Assembly: GCF_004365355.1 (NCBI RefSeq)
Contig: NZ_SODP01000005.1
Location: 306,358-370,357, forward strand
Length of the DNA stretch: 64,000 nucleotides
Direction: 5' to 3'
Origin: Kribbella pratensis
Lineage (GTDB): Bacteria > Actinomycetota > Actinomycetes > Propionibacteriales > Kribbellaceae
Shown here: positions 31,690 through 39,029 of the stretch, in pieces
How positions within the stretch are numbered: the stretch's first letter is position 1
Layout: every line of letters begins with the position of its first letter
The notes under the pieces: generated by a model
Seen by the model: the letters and a program-made list of their open reading frames with translations, nothing else
Databases searched by the model: none
What the model was told of the DNA's origin: nothing
Translations under genes and position numbers: made by a program

Positions 31690-32979
31690 TCAGCGCTGTC
31701 CGGACTGGGCGTTGAACGCCTCGGTCGCGTGTTTGTCGTAGTCCTTCGCAGCAGCGGCGATGTCCGCGCCCTTGGCGATCTTCGAGAAGAACTGCTCGTT
31801 GTAGCTCTCGGTCTCGAGCGTCGCCTCGCCCGGCGTGGACGGCAGCGCCTGGCTGACCGTGGCTGCCTGCGCGCCGAGCTTCAGCACCTCAGGCACGTTG
31901 CCCGTCGGCAGGAACGCGGCGACCACCGGGAGTTGGTGGATCGTCCGGGTCATCGTCTGCTGGAACGCTTTACCGGTGATGATCTTCAGCCAGTCGACGG
32001 CCATGTCCTTGTTCGGGCTGTTCTGGGCGATACCGATCGTCGAGCCGGCCACGATCACCGGCAGTGGCTTGCCCGGCTCGTAGCCCGGCATGATGAAGTA
32101 CCCGGCGTCGGCGGCGACCTTGGCGTTCTTCTCGGCGACCGCGCCCGGTTCCCACGCCTTGACGTAGATCATCGCGGCCTTCTGGTCGGCGAAGATCTGG
32201 TCCTGGTCGGGGCTGTCGGTGTTGGCGCCGATCGAGGACGGCGTCGAGCAGCCGTTCTGGAACTTCTTCCACTCTGCCAGGCCGGCCTGGTTCTCCGCGC
32301 TGCTCATCTGCGCGGTCCATTTGTTGTCCGTGTCGGTGGCGATCGTGCCGCCCTTGCCGAACAGGAACGGCATCCCGGCGAACCAGTACTGGCCGGGCAT
32401 GTAGAACGCGGAGAAGTTCGGCGTCGAGGTGTGCGCCTTGGCGAGCTTCCCGCAGTCCGCGATCAGGTCGTCGACGGTCGCCGGCGGTTTGTCGATCCCC
32501 GCGGCGGCGAACATCTTCTTGCTGTACATGACGACTTTCGTTCCGCCGTACAGGGGAGTGGCGTAGAGCTTGTCCTGGTACGTCGACGGTCCGGCCAGGC
32601 CGGCGAGCCACTGGCCGGACGACTCGAACTCGCCCTTCTTGTCGGTCAGGTCGGCCAGCGCGCCGGAGGCGGTCAGCAGTGGCGTCTGGGTGTTACCCAT
32701 CTCGACGATGTCGGGCGGGTTGTCGGAGGCAAGCGCTGTGGTCAGCTTGGTGACGATGTTGTCCCACTGCTGCACCTCGACGGTCACCTTCACGTCGGGG
32801 TGCTTCTCGTTGAACTGCTTGGTGACGTCGCCGATGATCTTGTTGTCACCGGGACCGCCGGTCATCATCCAGACCGTCAGTTTGTTCGTCGGCGCGGCCT
32901 TGCTCGGGCCGGAACCGCCACAGGCGGCCAGGCTGAGCGATAGCGCTGCGAGCAGAGCCAAGGTCTTCCAGGGCTTCAT
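31690..32979 (-). CDS. ABC importer solute-binding lipoprotein
   Basis: A 429-aa family 1 (MalE-like) solute-binding protein. Signal peptide MKPWKTLALLAALSLSLAAC with lipid-modified Cys20, then the typical KLTVWMMTGGP opening and VTVEVQQWDNIVTKLTTAL. The ligand is most likely GlcNAc or chito-oligosaccharide, inferred from nagA, the hexosaminidase and the ROK regulator in the operon. ATG at 32979 has AGGGGA at the right distance; it follows the regulator gene by 10 bp. Confidence 0.87.
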   Translation of the reverse strand: MKPWKTLALLAALSLSLAACGGSGPSKAAPTNKLTVWMMTGGPGDNKIIGDVTKQFNEKHPDVKVTVEVQQWDNIVTKLTTALASDNPPDIVEMGNTQTPLLTASGALADLTDKKGEFESSGQWLAGLAGPSTYQDKLYATPLYGGTKVVMYSKKMFAAAGIDKPPATVDDLIADCGKLAKAHTSTPNFSAFYMPGQYWFAGMPFLFGKGGTIATDTDNKWTAQMSSAENQAGLAEWKKFQNGCSTPSSIGANTDSPDQDQIFADQKAAMIYVKAWEPGAVAEKNAKVAADAGYFIMPGYEPGKPLPVIVAGSTIGIAQNSPNKDMAVDWLKIITGKAFQQTMTRTIHQLPVVAAFLPTGNVPEVLKLGAQAATVSQALPSTPGEATLETESYNEQFFSKIAKGADIAAAAKDYDKHATEAFNAQSGQR

Positions 32980-32989
32980 GCCAGTTCCC

Positions 32990-34219
32990 CTAGTCTGATG
33001 GGAGGACAGCTTGGGAGGGGTCGACGGCGCAGCTGTCCAGCTGGGCCACGACACCGGGGGCGGAGGTGGTGATCGAGGCGACCTGGTGGCGGGCCACCCC
33101 GATCGCGGTGTAGTAGCCACTCAGGGCGGCGGCCATCGCACCGAGCAGGCCGCCTGACTCCCCGAGCACAGACCGGCGCAGATCGCTCTGTACGCCGACC
33201 GTCTCGTACGTCTCGGCGCTCACCGACTCCAGCACGGAGTCGCTGAACGCACCGGAGAAGCCGCCGGTGAAGACGACCGTGCTCGGCTCGTAGGCCAGGG
33301 CAACGATCGACACCAGGTGCAGCAGCGCCTCGTGGATCTCGTCGACGAGCCCGCCGAACCGGTCGGCTTCGGCGAAGACCTCGTCGGCCTTCCTGAGTCG
33401 GTGACCGGCTTCCTGCGCGAGAGCGAGCAAGCCGGCACCGGACAGCAGGTCACGGAGCCGTTCCTTGCGGCCCGGCAGTCGCAGCCGGCCGAACTCGCCG
33501 AGCAGACCCTCGGGTCCCGCGAGCACCTGCCGGTTGAACGCGACCGCCGAACCGAGACCAGTGCCCAGGCTGAGCAGGACGACGGTCTCGTCCCGGGGCA
33601 ACTCGCCGTAGTGCAGCTCACCCAGCAATGCCAGGTTCGAATCGTTGTCGATGATCGTCGGTACGCCGAGCTCCGCGGCGACCGTTTCGACGAACGTGGT
33701 GCCGAGGATCTGTGGCAGGTTGAACGCGCCGACCACGCGATCCTTGGTGGAGGCAACGACACCGGGCAGTCCGATCGCCACCGACGTGAGCGGTACGCCG
33801 TCGCCGTACCGCTCGACCAGTCCGAGCACCCGCGTCGCGATCCAGGACGCCAGCTCGGCGGCGCCCAGGTCCCGCGGTGTCTCGTCGCGGCAGCGGATGA
33901 TCGCCGTACCGATGCCGTCGGCGATCACCATCCGGCAGTAGGTGCCGCCGAGGTCGATCCCGCAGACCAGCCCGGACTGCGGGTTGAAGCCGAGCGCGGC
34001 TCCGGGGCGGCCGGGGCCGTCGCGGACGATCTTGTGCTGCTCGAGGGCCAGCCCGTCGGCCAGCAGGTCGTCGACGATCCGGGCCACCGTGGCCCAGCTG
34101 AGTCCGGTCTGCTGCACCAGTTGGCGCCGGTCGATCCCGGCGCCGGACAGCAGCGCGGCGATGACCGCCCCGCGGTTCGCCGTCCGGGTGCCGACGCTGC
34201 CTCGTTCGAGCTTCGCCAT
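32990..34219 (-). CDS. ROK-family transcriptional regulator of the amino-sugar operon
   Basis: A 409-aa NagC/Mlc-like protein: N-terminal winged helix (RRQLVQQTGLSWATVARIVDDLL, about 30-52), then a ROK sugar-kinase-like domain with GIDLGGTYCRMVIADG and the catalytic-type Asp in IIDNDSNLALLGE. Unlike most ROK proteins it lacks the zinc motif CxCGxxGCxE: the region after GLLGEFGRLRL has no cysteines and the ligand His is Arg. It should sense a sugar phosphate and repress its own operon. A palindromic site overlaps its start. Confidence 0.85.
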   Translation of the reverse strand: MAKLERGSVGTRTANRGAVIAALLSGAGIDRRQLVQQTGLSWATVARIVDDLLADGLALEQHKIVRDGPGRPGAALGFNPQSGLVCGIDLGGTYCRMVIADGIGTAIIRCRDETPRDLGAAELASWIATRVLGLVERYGDGVPLTSVAIGLPGVVASTKDRVVGAFNLPQILGTTFVETVAAELGVPTIIDNDSNLALLGELHYGELPRDETVVLLSLGTGLGSAVAFNRQVLAGPEGLLGEFGRLRLPGRKERLRDLLSGAGLLALAQEAGHRLRKADEVFAEADRFGGLVDEIHEALLHLVSIVALAYEPSTVVFTGGFSGAFSDSVLESVSAETYETVGVQSDLRRSVLGESGGLLGAMAAALSGYYTAIGVARHQVASITTSAPGVVAQLDSCAVDPSQAVLPSD

Positions 34220-34240
34220 TTATTCTCACGGTGAATAGAA
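34220..34240. promoter_or_regulatory. Candidate ROK-regulator operator
   Basis: TTATTCTCAC and GTGAATAGAA form an imperfect inverted repeat (7 of 10 positions) around a central G, directly before the ATG of the ROK gene. Its place suggests autoregulation of the whole operon. Confidence 0.5.
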
Positions 34241-34341
34241 TTGGTTGAGACTGAGACGCTAGTCCGGTCCGGCAGGCCCTGTCCAGGGATTGCGAAAACT
34301 TCTCCGTCTGTCGTTGGAGCTGCCAATGACAGCTCGAACTG

Positions 34342-34357
34342 ATCAGTCTGGACTGAT
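34342..34357. promoter_or_regulatory. MarR operator
   Basis: ATCAGTC (34342-34348) and GACTGAT (34351-34357) are perfect inverted arms with a 2-bp spacer, and the overlapping ACTGATCAGT is also palindromic. The site ends 4 bp before the marR -10, so a bound dimer would block RNA polymerase. Confidence 0.7.
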
Positions 34358-34361
34358 GAGT

Positions 34362-34367
34362 TATGGT
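34362..34367 (+). promoter_or_regulatory. marR operon -10 (TATGGT), 7 nt before the start codon
   Basis: TATGGT then 7 nt and the ATG at 34375; no ribosome site is visible. Probable leaderless transcript of the marR operon. Confidence 0.58.
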
Positions 34368-34374
34368 GGCCGGC

Positions 34375-34815
34375 ATGGAGATCTCAGCGTCCGCGGTCCG
34401 CGCGGCGAGCGAGGTGCGAGTGGTCTTCGGCCGGGTCAAACGGCGCCTGAAGGCACTGGCAGACACCGACGATCTGACGCCGTCGCAGTCCTCGGTGCTG
34501 AGCCGGCTCGACAAGGACGGACCGGCGTCGGCGAGCGAGCTGGCCACGGCGGAGCGGATCCGGCCGCAGTCGATGGCGGCGATCCTGGCCGCGCTGCGGC
34601 AGGCCGATCTGATCCAGCGGCACCCCGATCCGCAGGACGGTCGCCGGCAGGTGGTGTCGCTGACGTCGGCCGGTCGCCATCGCCTGCAGGGGGATCGCAA
34701 GGTTCGGCAGGAGTGGCTCGCGCAGGCGCTGCAGGACCACTGCACCGAGGCCGAGCGGCAGAAGATCATCACCGCGCTGGCCCTGCTCGATCGCGCCATC
34801 GAGGCGGCCCGGTGA
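34375..34815 (+). CDS. MarR-family transcriptional repressor
   Basis: A 146-aa winged-helix protein: dimer helices at both ends, HTH in ASELATAERIRPQSMAAILAALRQADLI (about 54-81) and the wing HPDPQDGRRQVVSLT. It heads an operon with an MFS transporter and a hydrolase, the usual layout for a drug- or phenolic-responsive efflux system. It should repress its own promoter through the palindrome at 34342-34357. The stop overlaps the next frame, a tetrapeptide-repeat ORF, by 4 nt (GTGA). Confidence 0.85.
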   Translation: MEISASAVRAASEVRVVFGRVKRRLKALADTDDLTPSQSSVLSRLDKDGPASASELATAERIRPQSMAAILAALRQADLIQRHPDPQDGRRQVVSLTSAGRHRLQGDRKVRQEWLAQALQDHCTEAERQKIITALALLDRAIEAAR

Positions 34816-34970
34816 CACGCCCGTTGACTGGCCCGGTGACTGGCCGGGTGACCAGCCCGGTGACGAGCCCGGTGACTGGCCCAGCGACCAGCCCAGCGAC
34901 CAGCCCAGCGACCAGCCCAGCGACCAGCCCAGCGACCAGCCCAGCGACGGGCCCGGTGGCTGCGTTGTGA
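34812..34970 (+). CDS. Tetrapeptide-repeat ORF bridging marR and the MFS gene
   Basis: A 52-codon frame made of twelve (V/A)-T-(G/S)-P units followed by VAAL. GTG at 34812 overlaps the marR stop by 4 nt, and its own stop overlaps the MFS GTG by 4 nt, so it links translation of both genes without a gap. Encoded by 12-bp DNA repeats; changes in copy number would keep the frame. The product would be a short proline-rich, probably unstructured peptide. Whether a protein is made for its own sake is unknown; the frame may be a translational bridge. Confidence 0.55.
   Translation: MTRPLTGPVTGRVTSPVTSPVTGPATSPATSPATSPATSPATSPATGPVAAL
34823..34959. repeat. 12-bp minisatellite
   Basis: About eleven imperfect tandem copies of a 12-bp unit. 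The central ones are identical (GCGACCAGCCCA, five copies) and the flanking ones have GTGACTGGCCCG-like sequence. Prone to copy-number change by replication slippage. Confidence 0.85.
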
Positions 34971-36301
34971 CGGGGGAGTCGTCGAGGTTCGACCGGCGCC
35001 TGATCGCGCCGATGTTCGTGGGTTCGGTGCTGAACCCGATCAACTCGTCGATGCTGGCGGTGGCGCTGATCCCGATCGGCGCGGCGTTCGGCGTACCGCC
35101 GTCGCAGACCGCGTGGCTCGTCACCGGGTTGTACATCGCGACCGCGGTCGGCCAGCCGGTGATGGGCCGACTGGTCGACCTGTTCGGTCCGCGGCCGCTC
35201 TACCTGATCGCGACCTCCCTGGTCGGAGTAGCCGGTTTGCTCGGCGCGCTGGCCCCGAACCTCGGCGTACTCGTCGGCTCCCGGGTTCTCCTCGGCCTCG
35301 GTACATCGGCGGCGTACCCGGCCGCGATGTCCTTGATCCGCAGCGAGGCCGACCGCACCGGCATGGACACGCCCGCCGTCATCCTGAGCAGCCTGTCGGT
35401 CGCGAACCAGGTGATCGCGGTGATCGGCCCGACGCTCGGCGGCCTGTTGATCGGGCTCGGCGGCTGGCATCTGATCTTCACGATCAACGTCCCCCTGTCG
35501 GTGATCTGTGTGGTGCTCGGCGCGCTGTGGTTGCCGCGCCGGGCGCGGTCGCGCGGCGCCGAGGGGCTGGACTATGCGGGGATCGCGTTGTTCACCACGA
35601 CGTTGGTCTCGCTGATGTTGTTCCTGATGCAGCCGCGGCTCTCGCGGTGGTACGTACTGGTGCTCGCACTGGTCCTGGGGGTGTCGTTCGTGATCACGCA
35701 GTTGCGCGTCGTCGCGCCGTTCATCGATCTGCGAGTGCTGGGCGGCAACCGTCCGCTGATCTTCACGTACGCGCGCCAGGTGCTCGCGTACGTCGGCGCG
35801 TACTCGTTCCTCTACGGCTTCACGCAATGGCTGGAGGAGGCCCGCGGGCTCAGTGCTTCCTCCGCTGGTCTGCTTCTTCTACCACTGTCCCTTGCGGCGG
35901 TCCTGGTCACGCTGCTCACCGGCCGGCGGGCAGCGATCCGCGGCAAACTCGTTGCTGGAAGCATCTGTCTCGTGGCGGCCGCGGCCGCGCAGTTGTTCAT
36001 CGGTCCGAGTACGTCGATCTGGGTCCTGGCTGTCGTCGGCGTCATCGCCGGCATCCCGCAGGGCCTGAACAACCTCGCCAACCAGACCGCCCTCTACCAG
36101 CAGGCCGACCCCGCCCGGATCGGCTCGTCCGCCGGCCTGCTGCGGACCTGCGTGTACGTCGGCGCGCTCATCTCCGCCGCGGCCAACGCCCACTTCTTCC
36201 AGCACGGCGCAACGACGACCGGACTGCACGACATGGCGATCTTTCTGCTCGCCGTCGCCGCGCTGCTCGTGCTGGTGACGTTCGCGAAACTCCCCGAATA
36301 G
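34967..36301 (+). CDS. MFS multidrug-type transporter
   Basis: A 444-aa major facilitator with about 12 predicted helices. NPINSSMLAVALIPIG in the first helix is the motif of the DHA2-like drug/proton antiporters. Loop 2-3 GRLVDLFGPRPLYL is the conserved MFS motif A. Probably exports the toxic compound sensed by the MarR protein; cargo unknown. GTG at 34967 overlaps the repeat ORF stop. The hydrolase gene follows after 14 bp. Confidence 0.85.
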   Translation: MTGESSRFDRRLIAPMFVGSVLNPINSSMLAVALIPIGAAFGVPPSQTAWLVTGLYIATAVGQPVMGRLVDLFGPRPLYLIATSLVGVAGLLGALAPNLGVLVGSRVLLGLGTSAAYPAAMSLIRSEADRTGMDTPAVILSSLSVANQVIAVIGPTLGGLLIGLGGWHLIFTINVPLSVICVVLGALWLPRRARSRGAEGLDYAGIALFTTTLVSLMLFLMQPRLSRWYVLVLALVLGVSFVITQLRVVAPFIDLRVLGGNRPLIFTYARQVLAYVGAYSFLYGFTQWLEEARGLSASSAGLLLLPLSLAAVLVTLLTGRRAAIRGKLVAGSICLVAAAAAQLFIGPSTSIWVLAVVGVIAGIPQGLNNLANQTALYQQADPARIGSSAGLLRTCVYVGALISAAANAHFFQHGATTTGLHDMAIFLLAVAALLVLVTFAKLPE

Positions 36302-36315
36302 AGAGGCTCCATCCC

Positions 36316-36897
36316 GTGTCAGTCACCACCCTCGACCCGAAAACCGCGCTGGTCGTCATCGATCTGCAGAACGGCGTCGCCGCGCTCCCGGGCAAGCCGC
36401 ACAGCACCGCGGACGTGATCGGCAAGACGGTCGAACTCGCCGATGCGTTCCGCAAGCACGATCTCCCGGTGGTCCTGGTCCGGGTCAGCTTCGCGGCCGA
36501 TGGCGCCGACCGGCTGACCGGCCGGACCGAGCAGCCTGCCCGGTCGGGTGGCGGTACGCCGCCCGCCGGCGCGGATCAGATCGTCGACCAATTGGCCGGC
36601 CATCCCGAAGACATCGTTGTGACCAAGCGCAACTGGGGTGCGTTCCACGGCACCGACCTCGACGTACAGCTCCGCCGCCGGGGCATCACGCAGATCGTGC
36701 TGACCGGCGTCGCCACCAGCATCGGCGTCGAGTCGACCGCCCGAGCGGCGTACGAACACGGCTACAACGTCACGCTCGCCACCGACGCGATGACCGACCT
36801 CGCAGCCGAGTCCCACGACCACTCCCTGACCCGCATCTTCCCCCGCCTCGGCGAGTCCGGCACCACTGCGGAGATCATCAGTCTGCTCGGCGCCTGA
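36316..36897 (+). CDS. Isochorismatase-like hydrolase lacking the nucleophilic Cys
   Basis: A 193-aa alpha/beta hydrolase of the isochorismatase superfamily. The Asp of VVIDLQNGV (about residue 16) and Lys of VTKRNWGAF are present. However, the usual TGVATxxCVxSTAR motif reads TGVATSIGVESTAR, so the nucleophilic Cys of the amidase members is Gly. That change is also found in true isochorismatases, which hydrolyse a vinyl ether without Cys. GTG start at 36316 with GAGG upstream. Fourth frame of the marR operon; it may process the compound exported by the MFS protein. Confidence 0.78.
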   Translation: MSVTTLDPKTALVVIDLQNGVAALPGKPHSTADVIGKTVELADAFRKHDLPVVLVRVSFAADGADRLTGRTEQPARSGGGTPPAGADQIVDQLAGHPEDIVVTKRNWGAFHGTDLDVQLRRRGITQIVLTGVATSIGVESTARAAYEHGYNVTLATDAMTDLAAESHDHSLTRIFPRLGESGTTAEIISLLGA

Positions 36898-36970
36898 AGA
36901 CCTGACCGACGCGAACAACCCCGCAGTGGCCGATCTCCTCGGATCGCTGGTTGTCGAGGGGTGTCACGGC

Positions 36971-36976
36971 TAGCAT
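36971..36976 (+). promoter_or_regulatory. -10 element TAGCAT of the alpha/beta-hydrolase gene
   Basis: TAGCAT stands 31 nt before the ATG at 37008; unlike the leaderless genes here, GAGGGGG is present for ribosome binding. Confidence 0.45.
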
Positions 36977-37007
36977 CGCCAGCATTCGAGTCTGAAGAGG
37001 GGGAACT

Positions 37008-37853
37008 ATGTCGCTGACTGATCGCGAGCAGTCGGAAGTCGAGCAGGCAAACACGTCCGGCAAGCAACCCGTGGCGTTCATCCACGGTTTGTGGCTGTTG
37101 TCCAGCAGTTGGGACCGCTGGCGGCGGCTGTTCGAGGAGAACGGCTACAGCACGATCGCCCCCGGTTGGCCGGACGACCCGGAGACGGTGGCGGAGGCGC
37201 GGGAGCACCCCGAGGTGTTCGCGCACAAGATGGTGCAGGCAGTCACCGACCACTACCTCGAAGCGATCCGCGGACTGGACCGCAAGCCGGCCGTCGTCGG
37301 GCATTCGTTCGGTGGGCTGATCGCGCAGAAGATCGCGGGTGAGGGCGCGTCCGCGGTGACCGTCGCGATCGATCCGGCGCCGGGGCGCGGCGTGCTGCCG
37401 CTTCCGGTGTCGGCGTTGAAGTCCGGTTCGCCGGTGCTGGGCAACCCGGCGAACGCGCGGCGCTCGGTCACGCTGACCTTCGACGAGTTCAAGTACGGCT
37501 GGGCGAACAACCTCGACGAGGACGAGGCCCGGCAGTTGTACGACGAGTTCCACGTCGCGGCGTCCGGCGTACCGATCTTCCAGGCGGCGGTGGCGAACCT
37601 CAACCCGTTCAGCGAGACGAAGGTCGAGTACAAGGCGGAGGACCGCGGGCCGATCCTGCTGGTGTCCGGCGAGAAGGACCACACGGTCCCGCATGCGATC
37701 ACGCACGCGGCGTACAAGCAGCACACGAAGAACTCCGGCATCACCGAGTTCGTCGAGATTCCCGGGCGCGGGCACTCGCTGGTCATCGACCACGGGTGGG
37801 AAGAGGTGGCCCGGACCGCGCTCGACTTCGTCGGCAAATACGCTCCTGCCTGA
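37008..37853 (+). CDS. Alpha/beta hydrolase
   Basis: A 281-aa cytosolic hydrolase. Nucleophile elbow GHSFGG (Ser at about 103), acid Asp in VSGEKDHTVP (about 224) and His in GRGHSLV (about 249) make a full catalytic triad; FIHGLWLLSSSW supplies the oxyanion-hole HG. It probably has esterase or lipase-like activity on a small substrate. Single gene with a good ribosome site, ended by a palindromic hairpin shared with nrdB. Confidence 0.82.
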   Translation: MSLTDREQSEVEQANTSGKQPVAFIHGLWLLSSSWDRWRRLFEENGYSTIAPGWPDDPETVAEAREHPEVFAHKMVQAVTDHYLEAIRGLDRKPAVVGHSFGGLIAQKIAGEGASAVTVAIDPAPGRGVLPLPVSALKSGSPVLGNPANARRSVTLTFDEFKYGWANNLDEDEARQLYDEFHVAASGVPIFQAAVANLNPFSETKVEYKAEDRGPILLVSGEKDHTVPHAITHAAYKQHTKNSGITEFVEIPGRGHSLVIDHGWEEVARTALDFVGKYAPA

Positions 37854-37901
37854 CCGCCCGGTGACGAGCTGAACGACCGATCAGGCTGGCGAGGGTAAGG
37901 A

Positions 37902-37935
37902 AGGCCCGCGGGGCGGCGAGTAGCTCCGCGGGCCT
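37902..37935. terminator. Bidirectional terminator between the hydrolase and nrdB
   Basis: AGGCCCGCGG (37902-37911) and CCGCGGGCCT (37926-37935) form a perfect 10-bp stem between convergent genes. Confidence 0.75.
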
Positions 37936-37958
37936 CCCGATCTGGGGTGATCTCGGGG

Positions 37959-39029
37959 TCAGTCCCAGCTGAGTCCGCTGGAGGACTGGTACTCGATCAC
38001 TCGGGTCTCGAAGAAGTTCTTCTCCTTCTTCAGGTCCATCACCTCTGACATCCAGCCGAAGGGGTTCCGCGTTTCACCGAAGATCGGATCGATACCAATC
38101 TGTTCTGCACGGCGGTCGGTGATGAAGTGCATGTACTGCTCGCACAGCTCCGCCGTCAGCCCGAGCATCCCGTTCGGCATCGTGGACCGGCCGTACGCGA
38201 CCTCGAGCTCACACGCCTCGGTCAGCATCTGCCGGACTTCGGCCTGGAACGCGGCCGTCCACAGGTGCGGGTTCTCCTGTTTGATCTGGTTGATGCAGTC
38301 GATGCCGAAGTTCAGGTGGATCGACTCGTCGCGCAGGATGTACTGGTACTGCTCGGCGATACCGACCATCTTGTTCCGCCGGCCGAGCGACAGGATCTGC
38401 GCGAACCCGGTGTAGAACCACATTCCCTCGAACACGACGTAGAACGCGATCAGGTCGCGCAGGAATGCGGTGTCCGTCTCCGGCGTACCGGTGCGGAAGT
38501 CCGGGTCCTCGAGGTGCTGGGTGTACTTCAGCGCCCAGGCATCCTTGTCGGAGATCGACGGCACCTCGCGGTACATGTTGAACAGCTCGCCCTCGTCGAG
38601 CCCGAGCGATGTGCAGATGTACTGAAAGGTGTGGGTGTGCACCGCCTCCTCGAATGCCTGGCGCAGCAGATACTGCCGGCACTCGGGGTTGCTCAACTGG
38701 CGGTACACGGCGAGCACGATGTTGTTCGCGACCAGCGACTCCGCGGTGGCGAAGAAGCCGAGGTTGCGCTTGAGCATCAGCCGCTCGTCCTCGGTCAGGC
38801 CGTCCTTCGCGCCTGGTGCACGCCGCCAGAGCGAGATGTCGGCCTGCATGGACACCTCGGTCGGCATCCAGTGGTTGTTGCACGCGGCAAGGTACTTCTC
38901 CCAGGCCCACGTGTACTTCAGCGGCAGCAGTTGGTTGACGTCCGCCCGCGAGTTGATCATCGCCTTGTCGGCGACGTGCACCCGCCCGGCACCGACGTTG
39001 ATCTCGCTCAGTCCGGTGGTCACTGGCAC
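37959..39029 (-). CDS. nrdB: Ribonucleotide reductase beta subunit, class Ic-like
   Basis: A 356-aa ferritin-like radical subunit. Predicted metal ligands are Glu97, Glu128, His131, Glu201, Glu235 and His238. The residue at the tyrosyl-radical position is Phe135 (EEAVHTHTFQYI), and the first ligand is Glu, not Asp. Both match the chlamydial class Ic R2 with a Mn/Fe cofactor that needs no tyrosyl radical. GTG at 39029; a GTG at 39023 that overlaps the nrdA stop (GTGA) is an equally good start. Co-transcribed with nrdA under a cobalamin riboswitch. The C-terminus SSGLSWD should dock in NrdA. Confidence 0.93.
   Translation of the reverse strand: MPVTTGLSEINVGAGRVHVADKAMINSRADVNQLLPLKYTWAWEKYLAACNNHWMPTEVSMQADISLWRRAPGAKDGLTEDERLMLKRNLGFFATAESLVANNIVLAVYRQLSNPECRQYLLRQAFEEAVHTHTFQYICTSLGLDEGELFNMYREVPSISDKDAWALKYTQHLEDPDFRTGTPETDTAFLRDLIAFYVVFEGMWFYTGFAQILSLGRRNKMVGIAEQYQYILRDESIHLNFGIDCINQIKQENPHLWTAAFQAEVRQMLTEACELEVAYGRSTMPNGMLGLTAELCEQYMHFITDRRAEQIGIDPIFGETRNPFGWMSEVMDLKKEKNFFETRVIEYQSSSGLSWD

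Noticed and set aside
34812..34970. CRISPR array
   Set aside because: The 12-bp repeats are tandem without spacers and keep one reading frame; no cas genes.
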